DNA of 37,628 nucleotides from an uncultured Clostridia bacterium (GTDB lineage Bacteria; Bacillota; Clostridia; Lachnospirales; Bianqueaceae), in assembly GCA_937892735.1 (NCBI GenBank), contig CALBGL010000022.1, positions 1 to 37,628 on the forward strand, in the 5' to 3' direction. The translations under genes were made by a program, and so were the position numbers. Positions 16,016 to 24,174 of the stretch are shown here, in pieces (the stretch's first letter is position 1; each line of letters starts with the position of its first letter). A model generated the notes under the pieces. That model had not been told where the DNA came from. It made no database searches and saw only the letters and a list, made by a program, of their open reading frames with translations.

Positions 16016-16997
16016 ATTGTCCCGCAAAAGGGCTTTCTCTTTCCATATCCTCTTTAGTGGGGTAAGAAGGGATCGCGCCCTTCTTTTGTACACTGAACGC
16101 ACAGAACCGATTCGCGAATTCTAAATACTGACGCAGCTTAGCGGACGGCAGAAATGGAAGTTTTATTTCCTCGACGCCCTCTTGCTGCAAGCAATATAGA
16201 ACCGCCCCCGCGAAAGCATCCCCCGCTCCCGTGGTATCCACCGCATGGACTCTTCTGGCGCCAGCCCAGACAGATGCGCGAGGCGTAAACGCCCAGGCGC
16301 CTCGACTGCCACAGGTATAGAGAATCATTTTCACATTCCCTTGCCACAGCTTGGGCAGAGCTTCATGGATCTCCTCACTGCCCGTCAAAAAGGCGAGCTC
16401 TTCGTCCGATATCTTCAGAATGTCCGCCTGGGGCAGAAATTCCCATACCCGCCGGTACAGCGCTTCACGATCAGGCCATAACGGAAACCGCAGATTCGGA
16501 TCGAAGCTGATCAGTGCCCCGGCCCGTCTGGCATATGCAATCGCTTTCTCATGGGCTTCCTTCATCGGCGTATCTCCCAGAGATACGCTGCAAAAATGCA
16601 GCGCATAGGCATTCTGAAACCACGCTGGACGAATCTTCTCCGGTGCGAACAGCATATCCGCCGATGGATTCCGATAAAACGAAAATGTTCGATTTCCATC
16701 CGCTTCCAGACTCACAAAAGCCAGACAGGTATTGGCCTTCCGGGTCATGAAAACATGCTCTGTCCCAATACCGGCCTCCCCCATCTCCCGCAGGATTTTA
16801 TGTCCAAAGGGATCCTCCCCCACCTGCGTGATCATTTGGCTGCGCCCTCCCAGTTTCGCGACCGCACCGCAAACATTCACCGGAGCACCGCCTAAAGCGG
16901 GAGAAAAAGCCGTTACCTGTGAGAAATCGCAGCCGCTCTCTCTCGGCATGAAATCGATCAAAGCCTCGCCCATCGCATAGATCGTATCACGGCGCAA
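16014..16997 (-). CDS. Fructokinase (PfkB family, ScrK-like)
   Basis: A 327-residue ribokinase-fold sugar kinase, expected to convert fructose to fructose 6-phosphate in the cytosol. The N-terminal MGEALIDFMP and GGAPVNVCGAVAKLG segments bind the sugar. The PfkB signature DTTGAGDAFAGAVL, with catalytic Asp in GAGD, is intact. The start is a TTG at 16997, supported by GGAGGTG 6-7 bases upstream; it overlaps the preceding hydrolase gene by 11 bases. Following a GH32 hydrolase gene, it would phosphorylate the fructose released from sucrose. It is last in the operon. Other PfkB kinases such as 2-keto-3-deoxygluconate kinase are less likely given the context. Confidence 0.9.
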   Translation of the reverse strand: MRRDTIYAMGEALIDFMPRESGCDFSQVTAFSPALGGAPVNVCGAVAKLGGRSQMITQVGEDPFGHKILREMGEAGIGTEHVFMTRKANTCLAFVSLEADGNRTFSFYRNPSADMLFAPEKIRPAWFQNAYALHFCSVSLGDTPMKEAHEKAIAYARRAGALISFDPNLRFPLWPDREALYRRVWEFLPQADILKISDEELAFLTGSEEIHEALPKLWQGNVKMILYTCGSRGAWAFTPRASVWAGARRVHAVDTTGAGDAFAGAVLYCLQQEGVEEIKLPFLPSAKLRQYLEFANRFCAFSVQKKGAIPSYPTKEDMERESPFAGQ

Positions 16998-18327
16998 AAT
17001 ACTTCACCTCCATCCCCTTCATGGGCCATATATCTCCGTCAATCCCCCGCATACTCACGGCAATCGGATCTTCTCCCGGATAATATCTCGTACTCAGTAC
17101 CACTTCTCCGTCATTCAGATAGATTTCCACGGATGTACTGTCCACTAGCATAAGAATCTCTTCACAGCGTGGCATTCGGACGCGCCGTTCTTTTCGTCCC
17201 GCTCCCAGTTCCGGATTCGAGAAATGAAGCCGGAAAACCTCCTGCGCCTGATCAAAATCGATGTGCAGATGCTTCGCCAACGTGATCGAGAAATCGCCCG
17301 CGGCATGCCCCTCCAGCGCAAAGGGCGCTGATACGGCTGCACTCGCCGTCCACTTCAATGGATGCATGCACAGCCTTCTCCATTCCCGGAAGGGGCGCTG
17401 CCCAATCCTTCCCGTTTTCGTCCGATACAGCTCCCGCGGCACCGTCAGGCAATGCTGCCATCCCTCCGGGATCGTCGCGTTCGTATAGTCCGCGTCGCCG
17501 ATCCCCATCCAACCGATCAGGAGTCTGCGGCCATCCGGCATCAAAAACGTCTGCGGCGCATAGAAATCGAAGCCCATATCCCATTCCGTAAAGATCCCCA
17601 GCATTTCTTCCGTCAAAGGCGCGTAGCCACTTTGGTACACATTCTGATATCGAAATTCTTCCGACGGCACTCCCTGGGGACAGAAGCTCAAAAACACCTC
17701 ATTCTCCAAGACAAACAGATCCGGACATTCCCACATATAGCCGAAGGGGTCCTTCGTCTGGATCCGTCCGGCATACTTCCAACGCTGTCCGTCGATACTC
17801 TGATAGCGCAATACGATGCCTCGATTCTCCCGGGTTCGAGCCCCCAGCACCATATGCCAAAGACCCTCCTCTTTCCACACCTTCGGATCCCGTACATGAC
17901 AGCTGCAATCCGCCGGATAGTCCTTTGGTGTAAGCAGCAGGTCTTTTTCCCGCACATGTCTTCCATCCGTACTGATCGCCCGTAATGTATTGCCCTCCCG
18001 TCCGGCAAGTATACCGTCATAATCTCCGTCATACAGGACATTTCCTGTATAATACAGGAGCAGATGATCCTGATCTACGACCGCACTGCCGGAATATACG
18101 CCATCCCGATCCCATTTACAGTCGGGACTCATCATGATTCCTGTATACGTCCAATGCAGCAAGTCTTCTCCCTCATAGTGTCCCCACCAACGGTTTTCAT
18201 TTCCCTCCGCCGACTTCGGGCAATATTGAAAATACACATGGATCCGATCCTGAAAGCAACATAGACCATTTGGATCATTCATCCATCCCTTGGGAGGCTC
18301 TAGATGAAACCACTGTCTTCTCATCAT
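16987..18327 (-). CDS. GH32 sucrose / sucrose-6-phosphate hydrolase
   Basis: A 446-residue glycoside hydrolase of family 32. The five-bladed domain shows the nucleophile in GWMNDPNG (D18), the transition-state stabiliser in HVRDPKV (R146-D147) and the acid/base in MWECPDLF (E200). A beta-sandwich C-terminal domain follows from about residue 310. There is no signal peptide, so it acts inside the cell on sucrose, sucrose 6-phosphate or short fructans. The ATG at 18327 overlaps the stop of adenine deaminase as ATGA; its ribosome binding site is weak, so it is probably translationally coupled. The fructokinase gene follows with an 11-base overlap. No sucrose transporter gene is in the operon. Confidence 0.93.
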   Translation of the reverse strand: MMRRQWFHLEPPKGWMNDPNGLCCFQDRIHVYFQYCPKSAEGNENRWWGHYEGEDLLHWTYTGIMMSPDCKWDRDGVYSGSAVVDQDHLLLYYTGNVLYDGDYDGILAGREGNTLRAISTDGRHVREKDLLLTPKDYPADCSCHVRDPKVWKEEGLWHMVLGARTRENRGIVLRYQSIDGQRWKYAGRIQTKDPFGYMWECPDLFVLENEVFLSFCPQGVPSEEFRYQNVYQSGYAPLTEEMLGIFTEWDMGFDFYAPQTFLMPDGRRLLIGWMGIGDADYTNATIPEGWQHCLTVPRELYRTKTGRIGQRPFREWRRLCMHPLKWTASAAVSAPFALEGHAAGDFSITLAKHLHIDFDQAQEVFRLHFSNPELGAGRKERRVRMPRCEEILMLVDSTSVEIYLNDGEVVLSTRYYPGEDPIAVSMRGIDGDIWPMKGMEVKYFAP

Positions 18328-20129
18328 CCCACCCGAAGCGGCACAAACTGGAACCTTGTGCAGTCCACCAGACCTCTATCCGTCAGCCGGAGTTCCGGAA
18401 GGCACGCCAGCGGAATCAGCGCCATCGTCATGAAAGGCGATGGCATTGCGCATCCGATTTCCTTCCAGGTCTCTTCCAGTCTTCCGACAAGGCGGCTCAT
18501 CTCCTCTACGCTCTTCTCCGGATTCATCAGACCCGCCAACGGCAGCGGAACACTTCCCAGAATCTTGCCGTCCTGCGCGACTGCCATACCCCCGCCGCAG
18601 CGAATCAATTCATTCGCCGCCAGCGCCATGTCCTCGTCATTGGTTCCGATAACGAGCAGATTGTGCGCGTCATGGGCCACCGTAGAAGCCATGGCCCCTC
18701 TTCGGATGCCGAATCCTTTCACGAAGCCCACACCCTGTTTGCCCGTCTCGTGATGCCGCTCCAGCACCACCGTCTTCAGCACATCCTGCTCCGGATCCGA
18801 ATGCAGCGCACCGTCCTGTACGCGCAGCGTCACATGTCTTTCAAAATTACCGACCCGAGCTGAAATCACTTCAACGGCGCGGACCTTCACTTCCGTTCCT
18901 TCCGGCTCTTCCGCCGGCACACGGAACGTCTCCTTCGTGATTTCTCCCTTCACATGCATGGAATGCATCATATCCGTCGGATACGCATAAGGTTCCAGCG
19001 CGAAGATGGCCTGTCCGTCTTCCGCAGCCAGCTCTCCATCGATCCACACCTTGCTGACTCGCATCCGCGCCAGATCCGAAAGCAATACGATATCCGCGCA
19101 CTTCCCCGGCGTGATCGAACCCAGCTCATGATCCATGCGGAAACACTGCGCGCAGTTGATCGTGACCATCTGAATCGCGGTGATGGGGTTAATCCCCTCT
19201 TCTACCGCTCGGCGCAGGATATAATCCAGATGCCCCTGTTCCACCAGCGTATGCGGATGCGTATCATCCGAGATCAGTGTCGCAAAGCGCGTATCCACTC
19301 GGTGTTCCGTGATCGCGCGCGCCACCTCATGAAGATCATGCCAGGCAGAACCTTCCCGGAACTGCGCGTACATGCCCAACCGCATCTTGGCCAGTGCGTC
19401 TTCCATCCGCGTAGACTCATGGCAGCAACGTATCCCGGACGCGACATAGGCGTTAAGCCCTCGATCCGTCTCCGGCATGGAATAATGACCGGTAATCACA
19501 CGACCTGCCTTCAGCGTCTCCGCAAGCTCTGCGTGCGTCCGTTCATCGGAAGCCAGAACTCCCGGAAAATTCATCATCTCACCCAGGCCCACGGTCTCCG
19601 GCCACGTCATGGATTCCCGAATCTCCTCGGGGCCGATGGAAGACCCGGTGTCCTCAAATCCCGGAACCGCCGGGACACAGGAGGGTGTAGTAAACATGGC
19701 CTTCAAAGGGGTACGCGCCACATCCTTCATCATATGCTGTACCCCAGAGAGTCCCAGCACGTTGCAAATCTCATGGGGATCCGGGTAGATGCCCACCGTT
19801 CCGTGCGGAATGACGGCCTTGGCATACTCGCTGGCGCCAAGCATAGAGGACTCGATGTGAATGTGTCCATCCAGGAAACCCGGCGCCGCATACTGTCCTT
19901 CTCCATCTACCACCACCGTCTTCTCTCCAATACAATGATCCGCCTGTCCCACATAAGCGATTCGTCCGCAGGATATGGCAATATCCTTATGTTCCTCAAT
20001 CTCTGCCGTACATACATTGATCAGGCGCACATTTCGAATCACCAGATCCGCAGCTTCCTTTCCCTGCGCTACCGCCGCCAACGTTCTGGTAGCCTGCCAC
20101 AGCGGCGTCTTACAAAACACGTTCAGCAT
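18324..20129 (-). CDS. adeC: Adenine deaminase
   Basis: A 601-residue amidohydrolase-fold enzyme that converts adenine to hypoxanthine in purine salvage. The metal site GFLDGHIHIESSML is near residues 83-97, with VIPHGTVGIYPDPHEICN close after. A further characteristic segment, GAMASTVAHDAHNLLVIG, is in the C-terminal part. The length fits AdeC/YerA-type enzymes (about 580-600). The ATG at 20129 follows AAAGGAGG at 8-9 bases. It lies 15 bases downstream of the thioesterase and overlaps the hydrolase start. Why purine salvage and sucrose use share an operon is not evident. Confidence 0.96.
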   Translation of the reverse strand: MLNVFCKTPLWQATRTLAAVAQGKEAADLVIRNVRLINVCTAEIEEHKDIAISCGRIAYVGQADHCIGEKTVVVDGEGQYAAPGFLDGHIHIESSMLGASEYAKAVIPHGTVGIYPDPHEICNVLGLSGVQHMMKDVARTPLKAMFTTPSCVPAVPGFEDTGSSIGPEEIRESMTWPETVGLGEMMNFPGVLASDERTHAELAETLKAGRVITGHYSMPETDRGLNAYVASGIRCCHESTRMEDALAKMRLGMYAQFREGSAWHDLHEVARAITEHRVDTRFATLISDDTHPHTLVEQGHLDYILRRAVEEGINPITAIQMVTINCAQCFRMDHELGSITPGKCADIVLLSDLARMRVSKVWIDGELAAEDGQAIFALEPYAYPTDMMHSMHVKGEITKETFRVPAEEPEGTEVKVRAVEVISARVGNFERHVTLRVQDGALHSDPEQDVLKTVVLERHHETGKQGVGFVKGFGIRRGAMASTVAHDAHNLLVIGTNDEDMALAANELIRCGGGMAVAQDGKILGSVPLPLAGLMNPEKSVEEMSRLVGRLEETWKEIGCAMPSPFMTMALIPLACLPELRLTDRGLVDCTRFQFVPLRVG

Positions 20130-20144
20130 TCCTTACAACCTCCT

Positions 20145-20846
20145 TTATAATTTATATTTCACCTGCATCTTCACGTATAAAAGGTTTTCCGGGCTCGACA
20201 GTAAGACATAGGCTCCCTCTTCTCCACACGCGAAGGACGGCAGGATATGATCCCCCAAATGAGCGGAATGTTTATATTCTACCATGACTTCTTCTACGCG
20301 GGATAGATCCGGCACAAAAGAACACGCCATCTCCGCGAAGCGACTATTGTTCACATGGCCATTTGTATCAATGTCAAAGCGGCTGACCGGAAACGCTTCC
20401 TCCGTCATCTGAGCCTTTCCTCTGGGGCGGTGCAGTGAGAATGGAGCTTTCCCGCCCGCCTGAAAAGCCTCCGCCATTTCGGACGGCACATCAGCCATTG
20501 TTTGATCCGACTGACGGAGCAGCGCCCACCAAGAATCCGCCTCCGCCAGTACTTCTCCCTGCGTGGAAAATATGCGGAATCCACGTTTTCCTATGCTGCC
20601 GTAAAATTGGTACGGCCACGTCTCCACTGTCAGCGCCTCGTTCCATCGAATCCTACGTCCCAGCTTTACATCCCAGCACATGACGACCCAACACAGATCC
20701 AGCTCCGCCATGCGGTCTATATCGTAGCCTACAGCGGCCGCGTTCATGACCGCCGCGTTCTGCAAGTAGTTCAGGATCGCGGGAATTTTCACCCGTCCCT
20801 GTGCATCCAGATCTTCGTAGCGTACAACCGTTTGATAAGTGTACAT
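20145..20846 (-). CDS. Acyl-ACP thioesterase (FatA/FatB-like)
   Basis: A 233-residue double hot-dog thioesterase that releases fatty acids from acyl carrier protein. The first half has VRYEDLDAQGRVKIPAILNY; the second has the active-site segment DIDTNGHVNNSRFAEM, matching the N-x-H-V-N-N motif of plant and bacterial acyl-ACP thioesterases. I start at ATG 20846, 6 bases after AAGGAGGT; the longer frame to 20882 begins inside the upstream terminator. It is first of the four-gene minus-strand unit (thioesterase, adeC, GH32, fructokinase). No promoter fits between the ribosomal-protein terminator and its ribosome binding site, see findings. Confidence 0.9.
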   Translation of the reverse strand: MYTYQTVVRYEDLDAQGRVKIPAILNYLQNAAVMNAAAVGYDIDRMAELDLCWVVMCWDVKLGRRIRWNEALTVETWPYQFYGSIGKRGFRIFSTQGEVLAEADSWWALLRQSDQTMADVPSEMAEAFQAGGKAPFSLHRPRGKAQMTEEAFPVSRFDIDTNGHVNNSRFAEMACSFVPDLSRVEEVMVEYKHSAHLGDHILPSFACGEEGAYVLLSSPENLLYVKMQVKYKL

Positions 20847-20866
20847 CGCAACCTCCTTGCCATAAA

Positions 20867-20908
20867 ACAAAAAGCAAATCACACCCGTCTTTCGGGGCGC
20901 GATTTGCC
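20867..20908 (-). terminator. Intrinsic terminator after rplT
   Basis: GCAAATC (20874-20880) pairs with GATTTGC (20901-20907), extended by CGCCCC / GGGTGT-like pairing, and is followed on the minus strand by TTTTTGTTTT. It ends the infC-rpmI-rplT transcript and lies about 9 bases before the thioesterase ribosome binding site. Confidence 0.85.
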
Positions 20909-20935
20909 ATTGCTCATACCCATTTTTTCATCTTA

Positions 20936-21292
20936 TCAGGCCAATTTCGCCTTCGCGGTCTCTACCAGGCTGGTAAATCCGGCAGGATCATTCACCGCAA
21001 TATCCGCCAGCACCTTACGATCCAGCGCGACCTCCGCCAACTTCAATCCATACATGAAACGGCTGTAGGAGATGTCGTTCATCCGGCATGCCGCGTTGAT
21101 ACGCGCGATCCACAGCTTGCGGAAATCACGCTTCTTCAAACGGCGTCCTACATACGCAAAACGCTGTGCGCGCATCACAGCTGCCTTCGCAGAACGGTAC
21201 TGCTTGGAACGGCTTCCATAATAACCTCTTGCCAGCTTCAATACTCTTTTATGCTTCTTACGAGCGTTTAAGGCTCCCTTTACTCTTGCCAT
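20936..21292 (-). CDS. rplT: 50S ribosomal protein L20
   Basis: A 118-residue, very basic protein of the large subunit that binds 23S rRNA early in assembly. The N-terminal MARVKGALNARKKHKRVLKLARGYYGSRSK region (given in parts: MARVKGALNARKKHKRVLK, ARGYYGSRSK) and RRLKKRDFRKLWIARINAA are hallmark L20 sequences. The length is standard. The ATG follows AAGGAGG. It is the third gene of infC-rpmI-rplT. In Bacillus subtilis L20 represses this operon through the leader; the leader terminator seen at 22172-22198 fits the same scheme. Confidence 0.98.
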   Translation of the reverse strand: MARVKGALNARKKHKRVLKLARGYYGSRSKQYRSAKAAVMRAQRFAYVGRRLKKRDFRKLWIARINAACRMNDISYSRFMYGLKLAEVALDRKVLADIAVNDPAGFTSLVETAKAKLA

Positions 21293-21344
21293 TGTAATTC
21301 CTCCTTGAAAAATATAAGATCCGTATTGTAAGAATATCCGCCTG

Positions 21345-21542
21345 TTACAGGTACGGCAGGATCTTCTTCATAACCTTCTCGTTTGTGGCGTCCATCATGG
21401 CTGCCTTACGCAGGTTTCTCTTTCTCTTTGTGGTCTTCTTCGTCAGAATATGGCTCTTATTCGCCTTAAATCTCTTCAGCTTACCTGTACCTGTAACGGC
21501 AAACCGCTTTGCAGCTGCTTTCTTCGTCTTAATCTTCGGCAT
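21345..21542 (-). CDS. rpmI: 50S ribosomal protein L35
   Basis: A 65-residue basic ribosomal protein with the L35 start MPKIKTKKAAAKRF, the central HILTKKTTKRKRNLR and the C-terminal VMKKILPYL. Full length. The ATG follows AAGGAGG at 7 bases. It sits between infC and rplT as in most Firmicutes. Confidence 0.98.
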   Translation of the reverse strand: MPKIKTKKAAAKRFAVTGTGKLKRFKANKSHILTKKTTKRKRNLRKAAMMDATNEKVMKKILPYL

Positions 21543-21626
21543 CGTAATTCCTCCTTAAAAATGATCGAACCTCATGTCTCCTCCTATAGGGCAGACATAT
21601 CTATGCTAAACGCGGGGGGGGGTCCC

Positions 21627-22133
21627 TCAGCGCTTGGGCATCAAAAACATCACCATACTGCGGCCTTCCATCTTAGGCGGCTTCTCAACCTCCGCCACAT
21701 CCGCGATACTCTGTACAAACTGATCCAAAACAACCCGACCAACCTCTGTACGAGTCATTTCACGGCCCCGAAACCGAACGGATACCTTTACCTTATCCCC
21801 GTTCTGCAGGAACTTGGCGGCCATCTTAGCCTTGGTATTCATATCATGATCCTCAATATTGGGAGACAGACGCACTTCTTTGATCTCAATAACCTTCTGT
21901 TTCTTTTTGGCTTCTTTTTCGCGCTTGGCCTGCTCAAAGCGATACTTCCCATAATCCAGGATCTTGCACACCGGCGGCTTTGCCTGCGGGGCAATATTTA
22001 TCAGATCCAGATCCTTCTCCTGGGCGATCCGCAATGCCTCTTTCGTAGGCATAATCCCAAGCTGCGTTCCGTCTGCATCGATCACGCGAACCTCACGCTC
22101 GCGAATCTCCTCATTAATCAATAATTCGCTAAT
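21627..22133 (-). CDS. infC: Translation initiation factor IF-3, AUU start
   Basis: A 168-residue factor that binds the 30S subunit and discriminates initiation codons. The N-domain has LLINEEIREREVRVID and PPVCKILDYGKYRFEQ; the C-domain has KEVRLSPNIEDHD, GDKVKVSVRFRGREM and a closing MEGRSMVMFLMPKR. The open frame extends upstream to 22232, but that part is not IF-3-like. I place the start at ATT 22133, giving (M)SELLINEEI, with GGAGGTG about 8 bases upstream. Rare AUU starts are known for infC (Escherichia coli, Bacillus subtilis) and allow IF-3 to limit its own synthesis. The leader terminator and promoter lie just upstream. Confidence 0.93.
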   Translation of the reverse strand: MSELLINEEIREREVRVIDADGTQLGIMPTKEALRIAQEKDLDLINIAPQAKPPVCKILDYGKYRFEQAKREKEAKKKQKVIEIKEVRLSPNIEDHDMNTKAKMAAKFLQNGDKVKVSVRFRGREMTRTEVGRVVLDQFVQSIADVAEVEKPPKMEGRSMVMFLMPKR

Positions 22134-22300
22134 GGTCGGACACCTCCATATATTCTTGAAACCATCCGCAATAAAAAAGCGGACTGATAGAAGTCCGCCA
22201 TATATACAGAGACACCACAATCTCTGCCACATACTATATCAACCCTCTGCATATCTCAATGGGAAGGTGAGAAGCGGAAAACTTCTACTTGTTTCATACT
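22134..22300 (-). ncRNA. infC-rpmI-rplT leader (L20-leader type attenuator)
   Basis: About 165 bases between the predicted RNA start (near 22300) and the infC start. It contains the terminator at 22172-22198. By analogy with the Bacillus subtilis L20 leader, L20 binding would favour premature termination. I see the promoter, terminator and gene order; the L20 binding fold itself I cannot confirm by eye. Confidence 0.65.
22172..22198 (-). terminator. Leader terminator upstream of infC
   Basis: Perfect 7-bp stem GCGGACT (22179-22185 on plus) / AGTCCGC (22192-22198) with a 6-base loop, followed on the minus strand by six T residues (22173-22178). It lies about 40 bases before the infC start, so it can only act as an attenuator. 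Confidence 0.88.
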
Positions 22301-22306
22301 TAATAA

Positions 22307-22335
22307 AGTATACTTGATTCTTCAGCTGCTGTCAA
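22307..22335 (-). promoter_or_regulatory. Sigma-A promoter of infC-rpmI-rplT
   Basis: TTGACA (22330-22335) and TATACT (22307-22312) on the minus strand with a 17-base spacer. It is one of the best consensus matches in the window, as expected for a ribosomal operon. Confidence 0.88.
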
Positions 22336-22351
22336 GTATTTTTTCAAAAAT

Positions 22352-23200
22352 TTATGAATTTGCGTGAAGCCATGTTCTTAATCGTTCCATCGATGCTTCC
22401 GCGTCTTCACGCCCTATGTCATAAACCTCCTGCAGCTTCCTCGGATCATGTTCCATCCGGCCGATCCTAAGCGGCCGATGAGGTCGGATTACAAAAATCC
22501 TGCCTTCATCCTCCAATGCATGAATCTTTTGAAGAGTTCTGTTGTACAGAAGCGGACGTCCTTCCAGGGCCTTCACAAAGGCCGGGTATTTCCGGTATAC
22601 GAATCGCTCCGGATGCACATGACCCGGCTTTTTGGCATACCCGTCATGCTGCGTCAATACGACGACGTTTCTCTTAAACCCCAATCGAAACGCGGCCCGC
22701 ACAGGTATACTGTCGCAGCAGCCGCCATCCAGCAGCTTCTTTCCTTCAAATTCCACAATATGCGAGACGTAGGGCATCGAGGCCGAGGCTCGCAGAAGAT
22801 CCATCTGACGATGCGGATCCGTCATCTGATAATACTCCGCCGTTCCCGTTTCCAGATTGCTGCAGACCATATAAAATTTTATGGGAGATTGTTCAAATGC
22901 TTCATAGTCATAGGGATCCAATCGTTCCGGCAAATCTTCATAGCAGAATTTTCGCCCTACCAGATCCCCTGTATGAATCAGGCTCCAAACACTCATAAAA
23001 CGCTTGTCTTTGCAGTATTTCTTATAATATCGTATACTCCGTCCTTTCTGACCAGAAACATAGGAGCAACCATGAATCGCGCCAGCCGAGACCCCGATGA
23101 CCCCATCCAGACAGATTCCCTGTTCCATAAACACATCCAACACGCCGGCCGTATAGATGCCCCGCATCCCGCCGCCTTCCAAGACCAAACCTGTTTTCAT
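22352..23200 (-). CDS. Patatin-like phospholipase
   Basis: A 282-residue patatin-fold lipid acyl hydrolase. The oxyanion loop is LEGGGMRGIYTAG (residues 7-19), the nucleophile is in GVSAGA (S38), and the dyad Asp is in LLDGG (D158). No signal peptide, so it acts in the cytosol or at the inner face of the membrane. It resembles the YjjU/RssA-like group of bacterial patatins. The ATG at 23200 is 1 base after the PlsY stop, which suggests coupling. It is last in an operon of lipid genes (DagK-like, Dabb, PlsY, patatin), so a role in phospholipid turnover is plausible. No clear terminator was seen before the infC promoter region. Confidence 0.9.
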   Translation of the reverse strand: MKTGLVLEGGGMRGIYTAGVLDVFMEQGICLDGVIGVSAGAIHGCSYVSGQKGRSIRYYKKYCKDKRFMSVWSLIHTGDLVGRKFCYEDLPERLDPYDYEAFEQSPIKFYMVCSNLETGTAEYYQMTDPHRQMDLLRASASMPYVSHIVEFEGKKLLDGGCCDSIPVRAAFRLGFKRNVVVLTQHDGYAKKPGHVHPERFVYRKYPAFVKALEGRPLLYNRTLQKIHALEDEGRIFVIRPHRPLRIGRMEHDPRKLQEVYDIGREDAEASMERLRTWLHANS

Positions 23201-23201
23201 C

Positions 23202-23861
23202 TTACTTCCATTCCTTTTCCTTCACTCGTTCGATTCCCAGTTCCTGCCCCGGTTTCGTCGGGATGGAGACTGCCGGCAATTTGGCGCCGCGCAGATTCTT
23301 CCGGATCACGATGCCGGACTCGCCTATGGCGCCCAGGCTGATGGGCAAAGGCAGCCTTCCCATATAGGTTCTCATCAGGGCCACCGCTCCAAAACAAAGA
23401 AAGGTAAAGACGGTCCTTCTCTCATTCGGCCGAATGACGACCACCAGCGAAAATAACAAATAAAACGCGCAGAGAGCCAGGAATAACTGCGTGTCCGGCC
23501 AGAGTCCCAGCAGTGTCCCAAACGTGACGGCAATCGCCTTACCGCCCTGCCCCCGATGAAACACCGAAAAAGCGTGTCCCGCCACAGGCGCCGCCAAAAT
23601 CAAAGCCACCATTATGTCCTGCGGCGAAACAAAACGCATAGCCGCAAACACCGGTATGAATCCTTTGGCCACATCACAAATCAGACATAAAATGCCTAAA
23701 GGTACACCTGCGTATTTCATCACATTCGAAGTCCCCGGATTATGATCCTCACTGATTTCTATAATATTGATCCGCTTCATATGCCAGGGCAAATACTGGC
23801 TATACAAAACACTTCCACTCAAAAACCCCAGCAAAATGAAAGCTATGGGCAGCAGATTCAT
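23202..23861 (-). CDS. plsY: Glycerol-3-phosphate acyltransferase PlsY-like
   Basis: A 219-residue integral membrane enzyme that transfers acyl groups from acyl phosphate to glycerol 3-phosphate, the first step of phospholipid synthesis. The three PlsY motifs can be seen: SGSVLYSQYLP, NPGTSNVMKYAG and GHAFSVFHRGQGGKAIAV. About five spans are predicted, with a C-terminal basic tail (PTKPGQELGIERVKEKEWK) longer than in typical PlsY. I chose ATG 23861, 7 bases after GGGAGGT; a TTG at 23867 overlaps the binding site. It starts 2 bases past the Dabb stop. It may be a second copy: the usual plsY is often elsewhere, and this one is divergent at motif 1. Confidence 0.88.
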   Translation of the reverse strand: MNLLPIAFILLGFLSGSVLYSQYLPWHMKRINIIEISEDHNPGTSNVMKYAGVPLGILCLICDVAKGFIPVFAAMRFVSPQDIMVALILAAPVAGHAFSVFHRGQGGKAIAVTFGTLLGLWPDTQLFLALCAFYLLFSLVVVIRPNERRTVFTFLCFGAVALMRTYMGRLPLPISLGAIGESGIVIRKNLRGAKLPAVSIPTKPGQELGIERVKEKEWK

Positions 23862-23863
23862 AC

Positions 23864-24154
23864 TCAAACCTCCCAGTCCACGGATACACTGCTTTCTGCC
23901 ACAGCGTGCATATGCTTCTTGACTACGCCGCAGTGATAGGGATCATTCTGATACGCATCCAGCGCGTCACGGTCTGGAAGCGTCACCTCCAGGTGGATGT
24001 CATAGGAACGGGGAGAATGCAGGAAATCCACACCCACCTCGATATCTTGCATCATTGGCACATTGCCTCTCATAGAAAGCAGGATCTCCCGCGCTTTCAT
24101 ACACTCCTCCAGGCAATTATCCTTCAGCTTAAAACATACTACGTGTTTTACCAT
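23864..24154 (-). CDS. Dabb (stress-responsive alpha/beta barrel) domain protein
   Basis: A 96-residue single Dabb-domain protein. The N-terminal MVKHVVCFKLKD and the closing segment with YQNDPYHCGVVKKHMHAVAES match the dimeric ferredoxin-like fold of this family, whose members include polyketide cyclase-like enzymes and proteins of unknown role. The ATG follows AAGGAGG. It lies between the lipid kinase gene (20 bases) and plsY, and is presumably cotranscribed. The function is unknown here. Confidence 0.87.
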   Translation of the reverse strand: MVKHVVCFKLKDNCLEECMKAREILLSMRGNVPMMQDIEVGVDFLHSPRSYDIHLEVTLPDRDALDAYQNDPYHCGVVKKHMHAVAESSVSVDWEV

Positions 24155-24174
24155 CGATATTTCCTCCTTAAATT

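Noticed and set aside
18954..20150. Long plus-strand frame (398 codons) opposite adeC
   Set aside because: It is antisense to a gene with clear family motifs, lacks a ribosome binding site and has Arg/His-rich shadow composition.
22134..22232. N-terminal extension of IF-3 to an ATG at 22232
   Set aside because: The extension is not IF-3-like, spans the leader terminator and ignores the good Shine-Dalgarno before the ATT start.
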